64,000 bases of DNA from Phycomyces blakesleeanus NRRL 1555(-) (lineage: Eukaryota; Mucoromycota; Mucoromycetes; Mucorales; Phycomycetaceae), in assembly GCF_001638985.1 (NCBI RefSeq), contig NW_017265134.1, forward strand, positions 2,323,732-2,387,731. Reading direction: 5' to 3'. The position numbers were made by a program, and so were the translations under genes. The notes beneath the pieces are model-generated. The model worked only from the letters and a program-made list of their open reading frames with translations, ran no database searches and was not told where the DNA came from. Of the stretch, positions 31,895-44,604 are shown piece after piece. The first letter of the stretch is position 1; the number at the start of each line of letters is the position of its first letter.

Positions 31895-32746
31895 GTATGT
31901 ACTGATAAATAAAAGATGTGGGTATTGGGGATGTTTGGCTGTTTTGTTGGATGAGGCTTTAGGTGCTGGAGAGCAAGGAAGGAGGGTTTATTTGTACGTA
32001 TGCGTGTGCAAGTGCGTGTGTAAAAGAAAGCTTGTATATTTATACAAAATCAAAATCAAAGATTGTGAACAATCAAGGGAGGAGATAGTCCAAAATGGGA
32101 GGGGTGAGGAGGAGGTACTCTTTATTTATATTACATATATTTGATTATTTTTATTACTTGGATTCTTTATTGAATATAAAGATTTCTTCTTCTTTAATCC
32201 ATGATATTTTTTATGTACCTCTTTTTCTTAAAAGAATTACAATTATCATAGTATTATTATTATTCTTATTATTATTATTAGCACTTAGTTTCAATTATCT
32301 TGTTTTCTCGATCACATAGCACTTTTTTCTTTTGGTTGGATTCAAAATGCTTCAGCGTACGTAGCTTCAGTAATGTCATATTTGATTTCTTTATTTCTAG
32401 ATTATTATTATTATATATATATACATATACATGTGTGTATGTGTGTGTGTGTGTGTGTGGGTATAGGTATGGATATGGCTGTGTTTCGTAATGATAAGAA
32501 GTTAAAGTCCAATGCTCATTTTCTTGTTCTTTGTTAATAGTAAAGACAATAGATGAAACAATCATCACTGAATATCTTTATTTAATTTAATTTGATTGGC
32601 TTTCATTCGATTTGATTCAAAATTATTAAAATTAAAATTAATATTAATATTAATATTAATATTATGTACGTATAACATGTATAACATGTATAGCATGTAT
32701 AGTATGTATGTAGGTGTGTGTTTGTGTATTTTATTTGTTTATTTGT
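31895..32746. other. Intergenic between MFS and alpha-actinin genes
   Basis: No gene seen. It contains GT and TTA microsatellites (e.g. 32436-32460 and 32256-32280) and a TTAATA run near 32635-32662. It holds the MFS promoter and the actinin 3' UTR. Confidence 0.5.
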
Positions 32747-33258
32747 TTATATAAATGTTTGCATTACATATGAGCTATAGTCCAATGCCCCTGGTTCTTC
32801 ACGACTTTGAGGCATAGTATGCTTGAGATAATCAATAAATGGAGCAGGAACAAGACACATACTCAGATCCAATTCGGTCACATAAGGCTTGTCGGCAGCA
32901 ATTGCCCGGAATGAATCGTGCAGTTGCTGGGGAGTTGATTTATCCTCGGTTACTGATACAATAAATCGAATAAACTGCTCAAACGTAATCTCATCACGTC
33001 CCTCGGCAACGGCTCTAAACATTGATATAAATTCAGAATCCTTGAAGAATATTCCCAGACTTGCAAGAGAAGCATTAAATTCTGCAGGTGAGAGGGTATT
33101 ATTGTAATTGCTGTCAAAATGTCTAAATGTCTGTTCGAATTGCTCCAGCTGTGCCGGTGTCAGGCTGGTCATGTTACGTGAAACAACCTAATAAAAACAA
33201 TACACACCAATGTACAATTGTATACGTATACATATAAGTATATCAAACAAGATTAGAT

Positions 33259-33291
<33 letters not shown>

Positions 33292-34334
33292 CCAAAACTA
33301 GGCGTGGATCTTACCTGATTTTGTATAAAAGCATTCTTCTTTTGTATTGCTTGTTGCACCAGTCCAAGCCCAAATGCCAAATCTTCGACGGAATAGACTG
33401 TGTAATCGTTTTCTTCGGTATTGGCATGAATACATTCTTGGTCAAGTCCTTCGATATTGTGCAAATATAGTTGAAGTGGATCGACCTTGCGTTTAGTTAG
33501 GTTGAGTCTATTAAGTTGAGACTTTTTATTTTATTTTACAGACAGAAAAGCAAAAGTACCAGTGGTCAATGTATACGCCATAGCAATAATTAGTATTATA
33601 TAAGGTATATATATATATATATATATATTAATCTTACTTCGAGGTCTCCGTCCAGAGAAGCTAGCTCTGCAGAAATTGTGTCAAGTTGATTCTGAAAGTC
33701 ATTTGCAGCATTGGCATATGCTTTTCGAAGATTCTCTTTAATTCTAAATAAATTTATAGTTACATAATTATCCTTGTATTTTGGCAATGATTCTTATCTT
33801 CACTCGCTTACTAAATAAATTGCTAGATAAGTTCGTTCTTTACCTTCTAATTCTACTATTGAGACTTTGATGATATAAAGCTTCGTCTTGTAATAAACTA
33901 TACCATATATTGTCCAAGTCCTATACATATATAAAAACAACAATAACCTTTTTTCATAAATAAAAACAAAACGATAATTATATATATATATATAAAAGTA
34001 ATAGCCTTCCCACTCTTTTTTTTCGGGTTCTTACTTTTAGTGTCAAGCCATCTGGAGGAAAGTATGGTTTGAGATTGTATGTTTTAAGCTTTGTCTGTAT
34101 ATTTCCCAAAAGTAAATCAAGGTCTCGTTTCTCTGAAATCCATTCCCGTTTTTGTGTGTTTTTGTAATGGCTAAAGTCTGCAACCCGCTGTTTCATATCA
34201 TCATAGCTATCATTCAAGACAGTGTCCTTCCATTGCTGCTGTGCATTATCAACAGCGTCCATCAACTTTTATAATTAAATAAATAATATGTATATATACG
34301 TGTATTTAATTTTTGGATTTTGAACTTGCTTGCT

Positions 34335-34396
<62 letters not shown>

Positions 34397-35997
34397 CACA
34401 CACACACACACAATACCTATGTACTTACTGCAAGAACACGCTGTTCGTACGTGTGTTGCATTTGCCAGATAGAAGACATTACTTCAGCAAATTTTGATAT
34501 ACGTCTTCCTGCTGTCCCAACCTTGTCTTCAGATGATAGAGAAATAAGAATCAATAAAATCATGTAACACTAAACTATCACCAAACAATTGACTCTCACT
34601 AACTAACCACTAGTTGAAAATGCATGGAAGTATTCGGCAACATAGGTCATCACAGACCTTTCATCTGGTTTTGAGATATCGCATACATCTTCTACATCCA
34701 ATAGTTTCTAGATCCCAAAGAACTTGAAAGTGAGCAAAAAAAAAAGATTATAATAGTTGAAAACAAAATTATCTCACCGGAATGCCGAGATATTCTTCAG
34801 CAATGTCAAAAGCCAAGGCAGTGTTACCATGGCGATCATTCTAATGTATAAATAAATATTATTAAAATCTGGATTGAGCCATTTTATTGTGATACTGAAA
34901 CTTACAGGATCAAGCGATGAAAAATCCAACAGGTCTGGTCGATGGCAATGAATCAAAGCACAGCTATATTTATATTTATATTTATATCAATATTAGTATC
35001 AATATTTTACTTTCAAATGGCGTCACTATATTGATTTAGGTACATATACATATACAAGAAAAATGAAGAAAACTTACAAGGCAAGACCATCTGTCCAGCT
35101 ATAAGTAAAGTCACGGACATCTACTTGATCATAAGGCGCTGTCTTTCTCTGGCACCAAAGTAAAAGTCCTTCTTTTGCATTCTTGCCCTCTTGACTGTTT
35201 TTAGTAGAGAATGAAAACCCCTTTAAATACGGACAACAATAGCAGGATCATATATCGTGCTTGATAAGACTTACTTGATATCGTCAATTGTGAATCTCAA
35301 GATAATTGTCCACAGCATCCCCAATACCAACTTCAAGTTTTTATCCACAATATCTAAAATACACAACAAAATCCCACGCACACACACACACAGATAAATA
35401 AATTGAATTTTTAGATTACTGCTACTTTTATTACTTTTATTATTATTTTTTAGTAGTACCTTCAGCTCCAATGTTGGTCAGAGGTACAATTCGTCTTATG
35501 AACTCAAGCGCCATATTAACATTCTCTACACACTGGATCCTCATCCGTGGGTTTTTGTTGTAGCGTGGGATCGGTGCGTTTCCAATGATTTCCTATTGAT
35601 ATATGCATATAAAATGAGCAAGGGCAATTTAGAAAAAAAAAAAAGACTCCCACAAACTTGTCTTTCTGTACTTACCAATAGTTGAATCAATCGTACACCG
35701 GTTGCTAGATCAGCACAGAGCTCTTTGATGTGTGGTACTTGTCTAATGTCAAGTTTATTGTTGACCCTAAATACCCAAAAGAAAATAAAACAGAGATAAT
35801 TGAGTTGGATTTGTTACAAAACGCATACTTTCTTTTCTTTTGTATTTTGTGCATGCGCGTATAGAATATATACACATACCATTTGGTGAAGGCTATGGGT
35901 TATTTGTATTTGTCAGTATGTTTTATTACTTGGCTTCTTCTTTTTTTTTATTATATGGCTTACTTTTTTGTTGAATAGCTTCCCATGCATTATTCAT
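32747..35997 (-). CDS. Alpha-actinin (actin cross-linker)
   Basis: Fifteen exons, minus strand: 35997-35964, 35892-35880, 35766-35676, 35592-35460, 35353-35275, 35194-35078, 34963-34906, 34840-34778, 34707-34608, 34526-34429, 34265-34035, 33920-33844, 33743-33638, 33485-33315, 33187-32747; they sum in frame to 603 residues. Two calponin-homology domains (about 5-230: [75 protein letters not shown]) bind actin. A short rod with about two spectrin-like helical repeats follows, then EF-hands at about 465-603 ([12 protein letters not shown] loop). Short-rod alpha-actinins are usual in fungi and act at the cytokinetic ring. The second exon is only 13 nt. The acceptor at 33486 is the least certain. 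Confidence 0.93.
34339..34393. repeat. (CT)n microsatellite in an alpha-actinin intron
   Basis: About 27 CT units followed by (AC)n, lying between the exons ending 34429 and starting 34265. Confidence 0.95.
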
Positions 35998-37440
35998 GAT
36001 TATTTACTTGTCTTCTTAGACTACACAGCCAAAAAAAAAAGGCAAAAAATGAGGAATAAAAGAGAAATGAGGTAATGAATGGCGCAATGACACAATGACC
36101 AAAGTACTCTTACTTGAGATTTGGCTAGCTAGTCGGGTATATAGTTTTTTTTTGTCTTTTGGAAACGGTTCTAATACGGAAGGAAGAAGAGAAAGAGAGG
36201 CAGGTATATAGAACAAGAGAATATAAGTATATATTATACGTGTATTTCTTTATTTTATTTCATTTATTGTAGTATAGGGATTATTATTATGAATTGTACC
36301 TTGATTTTGTATAATTTACAGCTTTATCTATATGTATATATGTATATGTATATATATTTGCTTATTCTTTGTGGACAATGGTAAGTGAGCTGTGAATATA
36401 CATATATACATATATTTATCCTCTTATTTTGTACCATACCAAAGACTATATGGATAAAGGGGTTAATGGAAAAGGAGGTGTTTCTTAAAGAATATGTATG
36501 AAATAGAAAAAGGAAAAGAAAATTTTTAAAAAAAAAGATATTTACCCACCCCTCTCTTCCTCATTATGGCAAGATCATAATTTCCATATAAAGAAAATAT
36601 AAAAACAACTGAAAACTATAGACACAAAAAATGATGCTGATGTTGACGATGAGAAATTAAGAATTATAGAGACTGTGCTTTTATATAAAAAAAAAGACTT
36701 TATAGTATGCTATATTTGCATTTTGGACAAAATATGTGTATATATATTATATTATCCTTAAGCAAGACAAAGTATTCCAGAGGTTGGTTTTATAGTATAT
36801 GGGATTTTTATTCAATTAAATTAAAATTTATATATGAAAGAGAAAGATCTGTCAAATAGGTACTTTAATATCTAATGATTAACTCTGAAATGATATATAA
36901 TAATATTAGCCAGGTTTTAAATATCTGGATGCTAAAATATCATATTGACAATCATTTAAAAGTCAAATTCTGAAAACAACAAACAAACAAACAAACAAAC
37001 AGACAAACAAAAAAAACATGTGAGAAATACTGTGTTCTTTTTTTGTATATACTTAACATTATATAAAGTTGACTGCCGAATGTCTTTACAATTTCTGTAA
37101 TCAATACTCACTCCCTTTATTTTCTCTACTTTTTTTTTCTTTCTTAAAAAATAGTGTCTGCATTGATTAGAGAATAGTAATTTAATATTAGCGTATATAG
37201 CAAATAGTGTTTCAATTTTGAAACCAATACATCATACATATTATTAAAAAGAAAGGGAATATCGGAGAGAGAGAGAAGAGGGGCAAAAAAAAAAGAAAAA
37301 AAAATCAAAAAGAAGGGGTGATGCAGTAATTAATTAAAGAACAGGATTGTCAATAAGAATCCATGGCAACAACAGTAAATAATAATAACTTTTTATTTTT
37401 ATTTTGTTGCTGTTATTTTGTTGCTAGGGAACTTATTCTT
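35998..37440. other. Intergenic upstream of alpha-actinin
   Basis: AT-rich, with no convincing gene. It has several TATATA runs (36325-36360, 36400-36420), an (AAAC)n run near 36980-37010, and poly-A tracts. It contains the alpha-actinin promoter. Confidence 0.5.
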
Positions 37441-37449
37441 TGCTGTCAT

Positions 37450-37940
37450 TAGTTAGTTTCCAATTTCTTCCTTTCAGCTTCTGGCTTCTTATCTTGAGCT
37501 TCTAGATCCTTTTGTTTCATTTTTTTTGAATATTAACCAGCCAATAGTTACAGTACAGTCCAATACAATATACAGAATATAAATAGACCTGTTGGTGCGG
37601 AACAGGTCCTTGTTTGGAGTATACACGCTAGAACCTTGTGTAGCGATCCATTGTCCTTTTTTTTTGCTTTTTTTCTGTACTAACCATTTTACTGTAATTA
37701 TAATTATTGTATATATATTATATATTATATATATATTTTTAAAAAAAATGTTGCCGATGTCCCGATCTTCTAATTCGCATGGTATCTTTGGTCTCACCTT
37801 CTATATAGTCATATTCGAGTAACAGAAAGATCATTTTTAAACCAAAAAAAAAGGTACCACAAGTAATTCTTGTGTGTGTGTGTGTGTATGTGTGTAGGTA
37901 TAGTGTGTATAGTGTCTGTGTTGGCATCTTTGACTAGATC
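37450..37940 (-). other. Possible small intron-containing gene, unresolved
   Basis: Protein-like stretches occur on the minus strand: KGQWIATQGSSVYTPNKDLF (about 37583-37660), an Arg/Glu-rich piece near 37740-37800, and a Lys/Glu-rich end (KPEAERKKLETN) stopping near 37451. A start could be the ATG at 37927. Splice-like sites exist but I found no set that joins all pieces in one frame. No family recognised. It may be a small gene of about 100 residues or chance. Confidence 0.2.
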
Positions 37941-38586
37941 ACAGACGTTAGGGAAATAGTGAAAGAAAGAAAGCGATGAAATTTTGTTTTGTAATGATAA
38001 TTCTTGCGTATGTGTGTAAGAAAAAATTTTGCTAGCATTTTCTTTCTCTATATACTGTCGGACCGAAGTTATTCATTTGTACATAAAAAAATATATGTAT
38101 AAAACTGACATTCATGATTAGCCAATTGGCTAAATGTACAACAGGCCTCAAGCTTGACGGACCTCAACGTGGCTGCGCATGATGGTTGTACTTGGTTTTT
38201 CTTTTTCTTTTTTGAAAAAGGGGTGGGACAAATTGGATTGATTGGATAACCAAAAAGAAAAATAAAAAGATAATACTATATGGTTTTTTATTTTTATTTT
38301 ATTTCACTTCATCAAGAAGACTAGAAAAAAAAGATATATATATATAATAAAGAGAAAGGACTATGTGTGGGAAGGGAAAATGGAATGGGTTGAAGGAGGA
38401 GGGGAGGGCTATTTGGATAAGTATATATATGTATAACGGTGTGTGATAGAGAGGAAGAGAATGTGTGCTTGTGTTGTGTTGTATGTATGTATATATATAT
38501 ATATATACAATTTTTTTTTAAAATTGCTAATATATATATTTATATTTATCTTATTTTCTTGTATATTCTTTAAGTTTTATTTTATT
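37941..38586. other. Intergenic, homeodomain gene 3' side
   Basis: No gene seen. A GC-richer patch lies at 38118-38200 (GCCAATTGGC near 38120), possibly a promoter element; the rest is AT-rich with TA runs. Confidence 0.4.
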
Positions 38587-40128
38587 TTAAAGATCTGTAT
38601 TCATGGGCCAAGGTGTGTTGATAGTATATGTCTGAGGGACAAGCATTTGTTGGACATAGTTCCACTGAGCTGCAGGCTCACATTGATAGTAGAAAGGTGC
38701 CTGGAAGAGCGACTCTTGGGCCATAACCGGCTTGGCCTGTTGAATACCACCACCAGCACCGTAGATAGACATGGTGAGATTAGGGGCAAACGCACTGGGT
38801 TCAGGGGTAGATGAGGGGGAAAGCGTAATGTCACGGAAGGTGTCTAGGGAAGGAAGGCTTGGCTGGGGGGTTGCCTGCATTCGGTCGACAAGAGACGAAG
38901 GGTGGTTGATGGTAACCTTGGAAGCAAGCTCAGGTGAAAGAGTAACCAGATCAAGAAGAGCCAATTTGAATGCATCATGGCTGCCCTGGAGGGTGTGGAT
39001 TGCAGACTGGCTGGCCTGGCGTTCTTCAGAGAAGTCTCCACAGCGCACCCAGTCATTGTCAACTCCCTGTCGCCACATGGAGAACTCAAGCATTGTAGGC
39101 TCCAGAGTCACATCAAGCTGGCCCACGATGTCGCCTGTTTCCACCTGCACCTGCTGACTGAGGCGGAGCTGACGAATGCTTCCAAAGGGGATTTGGACCC
39201 TAAAGTAATGTCCCTCCGCCTGTACCTGCCAGATCAACTGACGCTCTATCGGGCTGCCGTAGCATGCGAGGTCCCAGTCCGTGCCTGGACTGTTGGAATC
39301 AGCAAAACGTGTCCAACTACCTACTCGGAGAACATTGACAGGCAGAGAGACTAGTTGAGCAGATGTGTTAAACAGATTATCCACTGGAGGCGAAGAAATT
39401 GGAACTATAAAATATATATATGTATATAATAGTTAGTATTATTTTTAGATAAATAGACTTTTTTTTTAAAGTATAGATGTACACAAACACAGATGTACAA
39501 GAAGTATATAATACTGTTTTTTTACTGCTATTATTATTATTATATTTTTTTCCCTTTTACCTTGAGATGAAATCAATGAAATGCCTTCAGACAAGGCTCT
39601 CTGACATGGTTCGTCAACAAACAAGGTCTTTGGTTCTGGTTTGGAACTAGATCGGGGACGACGACGAGGCTGTGACGAAGAATCTTGATCTTGTTGTTGT
39701 TGTTGCTGTTGTCTCAACTCCTCGAATCGTTCGGGTGTCATCAAGGTGCGGAAGGTTGCCTGGTAACGAGGTGGCGCAGGAACCTTGTCGGTATCCAACA
39801 TTCCCGGTCGGAGCTGATTAAAGGAGTTGGTCTGACCGAGGACACTAGAAATGGATTCCATCTTGCGAGACTTGGCACGCCTGTTCTGGAACCAGACCTG
39901 AATTGTGCGGTCTGTGACACCCAATTGCCGAGCTAAGGATGCTCTACTGCTGGCATCTGGCAAAGGATTGGATTCAAATGATTCCTGAAGAGTGGCAACC
40001 TGAGGAGGTCTGAGATATGTCCGTTTACGGGTTGAGGCGACGGGTGTGGATTGTTGTTGATTGTGCTGGTGATGATGATGGCTGTGATGATGGTTGGATG
40101 AATGGTTAATTTCAGGCTTTGAGATCAT
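38587..40128 (-). CDS. Homeodomain transcription factor
   Basis: Two exons (40128-39561, 39404-38587) give 461 residues. After a short His/Gln-rich N-terminus, a homeodomain lies at about residues 35-95: RKRTYLRPPQ, LQESFESNPLPD, LARQLGVTDRTIQVWFQNRR with the invariant Trp, Phe, Asn and Arg of helix 3. A short poly-Gln tract and a basic PRRRPRSS patch follow. The second exon carries a conserved-looking globular region (VLRVGSWTRFADS, WDLACYGSPIERQLIWQV, YFRVQIPFGSIRQLRLS) that resembles the C-terminal domain seen in fungal homeobox proteins of the HOY1/morphogenesis type; this is recalled, not searched. The ATG at 40128 is the first in frame before the domain. Target genes unknown. Confidence 0.92.
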
Positions 40129-42506
40129 TTTTTGTGTATATTGATGGTGTTTGATGGTGTTTGGTTTGGTTTGGTTTATATATACGGTTTGGTTGGTGGA
40201 GATGTGTGTGTTAAGGGGAAGTTTGTTTGAAGAATATAGAAGAAAAAGAGAGAGATAAGCGAGTGGAATGAAACTAATGTGAACCAGCACAATAGAATAA
40301 AATAGCTCGAGAAAAATATAAACGACAGAAAAAGAAGAAGAAGATGAAGAGTGAAGTATTGAAAAAAAAAATTGAAAAGGGTGAAGGGAAAATAAAGGTT
40401 TTTGAAGTCTTTCCAAAATAACTTTTAGACTCCTACAATCTTTTCTTTGAGTTTGGGTTTGGTTGTCCAAGCAACCTGTGTAACCAAGTGACGCGATTTA
40501 AGTATTTCTGGACATTTAATATGTATATAAATAAATTAGAATAGTAATATGTTACACCTTAATGTGTGCTAAATTGGTCTGCCAATCAAATGTCTTACAT
40601 GACCCTGTGACTAGTATTTCATTAATATTGACCAATGAAAACCAACTTTAATCAATTAGAACAAATTGGCTCATAAAATATAATAAAATTTGTGTCGTGA
40701 AAAAAGAAATAAAAAGAAAAAAGCAGGCGGTTTATTAGAAAAAAAAAAAAAAAATGAATGGGTTTGACAAAATTACAAATTATTGAACTGTTTTTAATTT
40801 AATTTAATAAGATGAGATAGTAAAGCATAGATGGGATCAACGTATTTAAGTATCCAAGTATCCAGTAAGTATGAATATATATATATATGAATGAATTGAC
40901 AAAGAGTAATCTGTAGATATTGTGTAATTCTCTTAAAATTCTAATTTTAAGAAATAATGATAATTAACGATGATTGAGAGTACAATTCTTGTGCCTAAAT
41001 CTAATATACAAGTAAATATGAGTAGGAAGATATTTCCAAAGGAGTCTTATATTTCTATTTTCTATTACTATTGTTGTTGCTGTTATTATTATTATTGTTA
41101 TCATTATCAACCCTTTTGCTCTTACCATTACTTTACTGTTAGTCTGATTATCCCACACAAACACATGACTGGCAAGAATTGAACCGGAAACAAAGTATTT
41201 GCAGCCCGCACATACACAAGCACACACAGAGAAAGAGAGATATTATATTATTGATATCTTACACTGTAAAATAAAATAAAAAGTAAAAATAAGTATGAAA
41301 ATTATACGCTTATTCCAAGGGAAAATGTTAATACTTTAAATCATTATAAATCATTACCAATATCCATGTATTCTAATATTATTTATAGGTCTTTAGATAG
41401 CTGTATAGAGAGTCCATCTTGTTGGTTTCAATCTTCCAATCTTTCATACACCAACACACGCACGTATTATTCATAAATCTCGTCACTTTATCACCACTAG
41501 ACTAGATCGTTTTACCTTTATAGAATTAAAGGAAGAAACTCATTGGCCATTTATTTATATTGCTTAAACAAAGCCAAAAATAATATATATATATATAAAA
41601 TGAAAACCCTATGCTATTTTATTGGTAACCTTGTGTTTCTGATTTATTTTATAACAAGGTCTGTTCAAGGTGGTTTCTTATTGGCCTAGATCATTCGGCT
41701 CGACCGGAATAGATTCTTAATGTTTTCTCCCTTTCTCCCCTCTATTTTGTGCTGTATCTATTTCGATCCATCTTCTTTATCTATCTATCGATCTATCTAT
41801 ATGTCTATCCGCACCAATATTCTATATGGCGATTCTTACTTTTATCCTTATTCTTATTCTCGTTCTTTTGCTCTTGCTTTTACTCTTACTCTTGTAGACT
41901 AGCGAGAAAGATCATCAGATAAACTTTGGGTTTTGTGTATTTATGCGTCTAGTTCGGTTTTGACAGACAAAATATCACCATAGCTCATGCACAGAAACCA
42001 TATATTGATGTTCACCGAAACAGCTACACATATTTACAAACTCACTTATCAAATAAACTCTACATATTTCTTTTCAACCCCTTCCTTTTGCTTATTTGTA
42101 TCCTTGGAAACCCTGGTGCCAAGAAACTCTATCAAGTTAATAACAATTATCCTTTCATTTGTAATATCTTATGTTTGTAAAAAAAAAGAAATAGGGGAAA
42201 GAACCATATAAAAAAGTATTCAACTAAACACTTGATCTTTATAAATAAAGAAGGTTGATCTAAATAAGACATACACGCAAAATATAATTTGATTGATTGC
42301 ATACAACTTTAACCCCTGTGAACCAATCTAAGCTGTCAATAAGAACAAGTGGAGCCTCAAGTTTGCATATCAGCCTTACACAACGTTGAAGTTTATTATT
42401 TTTACTTTTATATATATATATATTTTTGGAAATTGTAATCACTATTTCCCACATTCATTACAAAAGCCTTTCTTTTGCTCTTTTGCTTATTCTATTACAG
42501 AACAAA

Positions 42507-42511
42507 ACACA

Positions 42512-42559
<48 letters not shown>

Positions 42560-42567
42560 TGCACGCA
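42507..42567. repeat. (ACGC)n tetranucleotide array
   Basis: About 14 copies of CGCA in tandem with one CATG variant near the end, followed by degenerate ACACTATACA repeats to about 42630. Confidence 0.95.
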
Positions 42568-43352
42568 CACGCTCACATACATACTACACACTGTACATGC
42601 ACACTATACACACTATACATACTATACACACGTACATAAAGATCTACAACAAGTGCTAAAAAACATCACGACATATCAGAACTTGCAGATACTGTAAATA
42701 GATGTGTTTAACATAATATCCTTTGTCAAATATGTCAAGCATCTTCTTTAGAGAAAGCAAGCTGATTTCTTTCCTCTTTTTCTTTTTCTTATTAGAGTAG
42801 GTGTTGTTCTATAGCAAAATACCCACTACTGTATTTGCCGAATTTGTTTTTCTTGGTTTAAACTTTTGTATTTCAGCAGACGTGCTTCCTACTTTTGAAA
42901 TTCAAGATCATATGCTATAGCATACTACACCTATAAGAATCTATAGCAATTTGATTTGATTGTATGATATTTAAAATTAAATTCATTCATATCACAGATA
43001 CTAAAGTTCTATTTTTTTCCTTTATGTATAGGTTAAAAGTATTTCAGTTATTGTTATCGTTTCTCTGCTTCTTTTATGCAAAGTGTCTTTTAATTGGTTA
43101 GAAAGGGTGCTAAAAGTTGCAAAAGTACTTGGACGCACACTGAAGCTCTTTAGCAGAATTCTATTTTTCAATTGAGTTTTTTTTTTTTAAAAAAAAAAGG
43201 AATAAATTTGAGTGTTTGTAACTTTCTAATAAGGATACTAATCTTCAGTAATATTGGGGACAGTATCTTCGTTTGAAAAAAAGTTCCTGTGCTTCCACAA
43301 TTACTAATGAGAACGATCTAACAAAAGTCAACAATCAAGTTATATGTTAATA

Positions 43353-43478
43353 GGGGGATGTTACGGACATGCTGGAAGGACATGTTGGGGAGGTCAGATT
43401 GAATAATTAATCATGGCGTCACACCAACTGACTTTTCTGGGGGGAACCTTACGGACAGCCTGGAAGTATGCAAGGTCA
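43353..43478. repeat. Two-copy direct repeat, 88-nt offset
   Basis: A G-run followed by TTACGGACATGCTGGAAG and AGGTCA (43353-43396) recurs as a G-run, TTACGGACAGCCTGGAAG and AGGTCA (43439-43478). It stands out by GC content in AT-rich DNA. Nature unknown. Confidence 0.7.
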
Positions 43479-43875
43479 CTTCTTGGCAAACGCAAAAATA
43501 CATGAAAATTCTCTTGGCTAAAAATCAACTTTTTTTTTTCATATCTCTATCTCAATTTTTATCCTCTTTATAATTTTTTTTCTTATATTTATATCTATCT
43601 ATTATTAATACTTTTTTTTTGAAACATTTAACAAATATCAAAGTCTGACCCCTCAAAAAATAAAAGTACGATATTTGAAGGCGACCGTAACAAGAAAGAT
43701 ACACAACGGCAAACGAACAAAACGAAAGGTTCTTTATGTAATGGAAACTGATGGCAGATGTAGTATAGTTTATCGGCTGGAGGAAGCTAGGGACTAACAT
43801 AGTAAATAAGCCTTTCTAGCACAGAATATCAACAACTACCAATTTCTTTATAAATAATTTATAAAAAGGCTCAAG

Positions 43876-44604
43876 ATGAATGGCTTTGATGTGATCAGTT
43901 ATGCAAGAAAAAATCCTATCGAAATGTCAGACGATAAATTAAACGAAATCATTTATAAAAAATGATTCTGTGCTTGCAATCCGGCTTCGAAGTGACAGGC
44001 GTCTATGTGTCACCGAGCAATTATTTATAAACGCACACACGAACACTTACGCTGACTTAATCTTTCTTAGAAACCATAAATCTCTAGAGTATATTATCGT
44101 GGATCGTTTCCAAGATGTAAGAAAGTATGAAGTATATCAACGAAATGGTATTCTTAAATAACCAGAACAATCTGAATCTTTTGACTGCCACCCAAAACTT
44201 CTACACTGCTTCATATAAAAAGAAATAGATACAGTCAATTATGCAATGTATACCCTTTTTTTATTTAGTTAAAGAATGGTTTATAATGGAAATTAATGAC
44301 TATGGCCGATTTATTATTATTCTTCTTCTCTTTCCTTGTTCAACTACTTTTCGGTCATTTCTGGCCACGACGATTATACATCATCCCTTGGTTCAGAAGA
44401 GTGCGAGGTTAAGAGCTATGGAGCGAAATAGTTAGTGTACTAACCTCTTATTCTTATGATTCCGTTTTGTGTGAACAGTTTCGGTTGCTTTAAAGGTGAA
44501 AAAAAATGGAGCGAGAAAAGAAAGGGACGTTGTGGAAGATGGGGACGATGTTTGTGGTGATCCAGCTACTCGGTTATTGGATTTAACGCATACCAAGTTT
44601 TAAG
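43876..44604 (+). pseudogene. Probable coding relic
   Basis: Successive forward frames look protein-coding but do not join: a 29-codon ORF at 43876-43965 (FDVISYARKNPIEMSDDKLN), a second frame across 43962-44030 (CLQSGFEVTGVYVSPSNY), a third at 44030-44161 (THTNTYADLIFLRNHKSLEY, then IIVDRFQDVRKYEVYQRNG), and a further piece at about 44486-44604 (RKERDVVEDGDDVCGDPATR, then LLDLTH). No splice pattern links them cleanly. Read as a frameshifted relic of one gene, family unknown; spliced exons are the alternative. Confidence 0.3.

Larger units (their letters stand above)
40129..43870. other. Long intergenic region with repeats
   Basis: No supported gene in about 3.7 kb. The first 350 nt is the 5' region of the homeodomain gene (TATATA at 40178, GGTTTGGTTTGG repeats at 40160-40195). 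The rest is AT-rich with microsatellites and the ACGC array and 88-nt repeat listed separately. Long upstream regions are common for developmental regulators. Confidence 0.5.

Noticed and set aside
42386..42697. Open frame with THARTHAR-type repeats
   Set aside because: Produced by the ACGC microsatellite; all frames of such arrays stay open.
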